Of a stretch of 64,000 nt of DNA, positions 63,122-64,000 are shown one piece after another. The position numbers and the translations under genes were made by a program. This DNA comes from Zonotrichia leucophrys gambelii (lineage: Eukaryota; Chordata; Aves; Passeriformes; Passerellidae): NCBI RefSeq assembly GCF_028769735.1, contig NC_088195.1, positions 248,001-312,000 of the forward strand, given 5' to 3'. The notes under the pieces are model-generated. The model worked only from the letters and a program-made list of their open reading frames with translations. It had not been told where the DNA came from and ran no database searches. The first letter of the stretch is position 1. Each line of letters opens with the position of its first letter.

Positions 63122-64000
63122 CTGCAACACAAAACCAAATTTGCATTTTAATATACTCAAATAGCTAAAGAAACAGGGCTTTGTAGTGAATATTCCTTTT
63201 CCCCAGTTTTCCATTTAAAGAGAATTTAACACAGTCTGATTCATATCCTGTTATCTGCTACAAATAAAGGCAATAAAGACAAATCTTGCTTAAAAACACA
63301 TCACCTCCACAAATATATCCAGTCTACAAACATCCTCATACCACAGCTACCTGCCAGGGCCATGACTTACATTCCACAGCTGTGAAAGGAAAGAAGGTAA
63401 GTACCAACTCTTGCTCAACAAAAGATTTAATCATTTATTGTCGCATCAGTGAAAGAAGCAGTTGTGTGCTTTCCTTGGCTGTGTCACCATCAAAGAATTT
63501 CATGTTGAGCAATTAAAGAGTTTCACTCTCGCAAGAGCCATCAATCTGTGAATTGTTAATAAAATCTTTAATGCTCTCATCCAGACTAAACAGTGTTTAG
63601 TTTCTCAAGACAGGAATGATGAGGTTTCCTTTGGTGCTTGTAGGAATTAAGACAACTCACACATCCCAGGCTCTGCATTCACAGTGCTTAATGGCTGGAC
63701 TCGATGAGCTCAGAGCTCTCTTCCAACTCCAATCATTCCATGAATCAGCCATTCCATGGAAATCTGTTTGTCAGGATACCCATAGGCTTATCCTATTCAA
63801 TGATGACTGTAAAGGTCTAAAAATGAAGCAAAATCTCATAGACAGATATGAAAGTATTATCTGTGTGTTCACCACAATGGTAAGAAACCAAATATTTATG
63901 CAACAAAAGACACAGAAAACCAGATGTAGATTCAAAAGAGCCTTCAGAGGCGTCCTGGCTCAAAGGAATCTATCACTGATTTCCAGTGAAATGGCTCTGG
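63122..64000 (-). other. CTTNBP2NL: CTTNBP2NL intron (partial)
   Basis: AT-rich intron sequence with one CR1 3' end. The upstream exon expected to encode the start of the protein was not found here and should lie to the right. Confidence 0.8.
63685..63757 (+). mobile_element. CR1 LINE 3' end fragment
   Basis: GCTTAATGGCTGGACTCGAT, GAGCTCAGAGCTCTCTTCCA and ACTCCAATCATTCCATGAAT resemble a diverged CR1 3' end. Confidence 0.75.

Overview
This is nuclear DNA from a vertebrate, almost certainly a bird and probably a songbird or a close relative. Coding exons are split by GT-AG introns. The only dispersed repeats I recognise are short 3' fragments of CR1 LINEs with the typical avian tail (GGTCCCTTCCAACC... 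followed by ATTCTGTG units). There are no Alu, L1 or B2-like elements. GC-rich blocks, CpG islands and many minisatellites point to a microchromosome. No bacterial operon, phage, CRISPR array or complete transposon was seen.

Three genes are supported, from left to right. (1) The last two coding exons of ST7L on the + strand (1916-2055 and 6676-6759). (2) A complete WNT2B on the - strand in five coding exons (29006 down to 14676), giving a 385-residue Wnt. (3) The last three coding exons of CTTNBP2NL on the - strand (63121 down to 58304), with a probable 3' UTR of about 2.7 kb. The order ST7L(+), WNT2B(-), CTTNBP2NL(-) matches the human 1p13 block in mirror image. It is the paralogue of the ST7-WNT2-CTTNBP2 block. 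ST7L and WNT2B converge tail to tail, about 7.9 kb apart.

Region by region: 1-6.8 kb is AT-rich ST7L intron plus its final exons. 6.8-14.7 kb is the convergent intergenic/3' region with CR1 relics. 14.7-18.1 kb carries WNT2B exons 5 to 2. 18.1-28.8 kb is the large WNT2B intron 1, with microsatellites and candidate enhancer blocks. 28.2-30 kb is the WNT2B CpG island with exon 1, two upstream ORFs and G-rich repeats on both sides. 30-55.6 kb has no recognised gene. It alternates AT-rich, possibly conserved blocks with CpG-rich segments and large tandem arrays: a 16-bp array of about 36 copies, a 671-nt pure purine tract, a 55-bp array of 8 copies and a 26-bp array of about 21 copies. 55.6-63.1 kb is the 3' part of CTTNBP2NL.

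The genes are not an operon. WNT2B encodes a secreted signalling ligand, CTTNBP2NL a coiled-coil protein of the actin/STRIPAK system, and ST7L a membrane protein of uncertain function. I found no sign of a novel multi-gene system. The most unusual features are a threefold repeat of the WNT2B exon 5 splice acceptor, a divergent pair of ZNF143-type motifs just past the WNT2B stop codon, and inverted G-rich repeats bracketing WNT2B exon 1.
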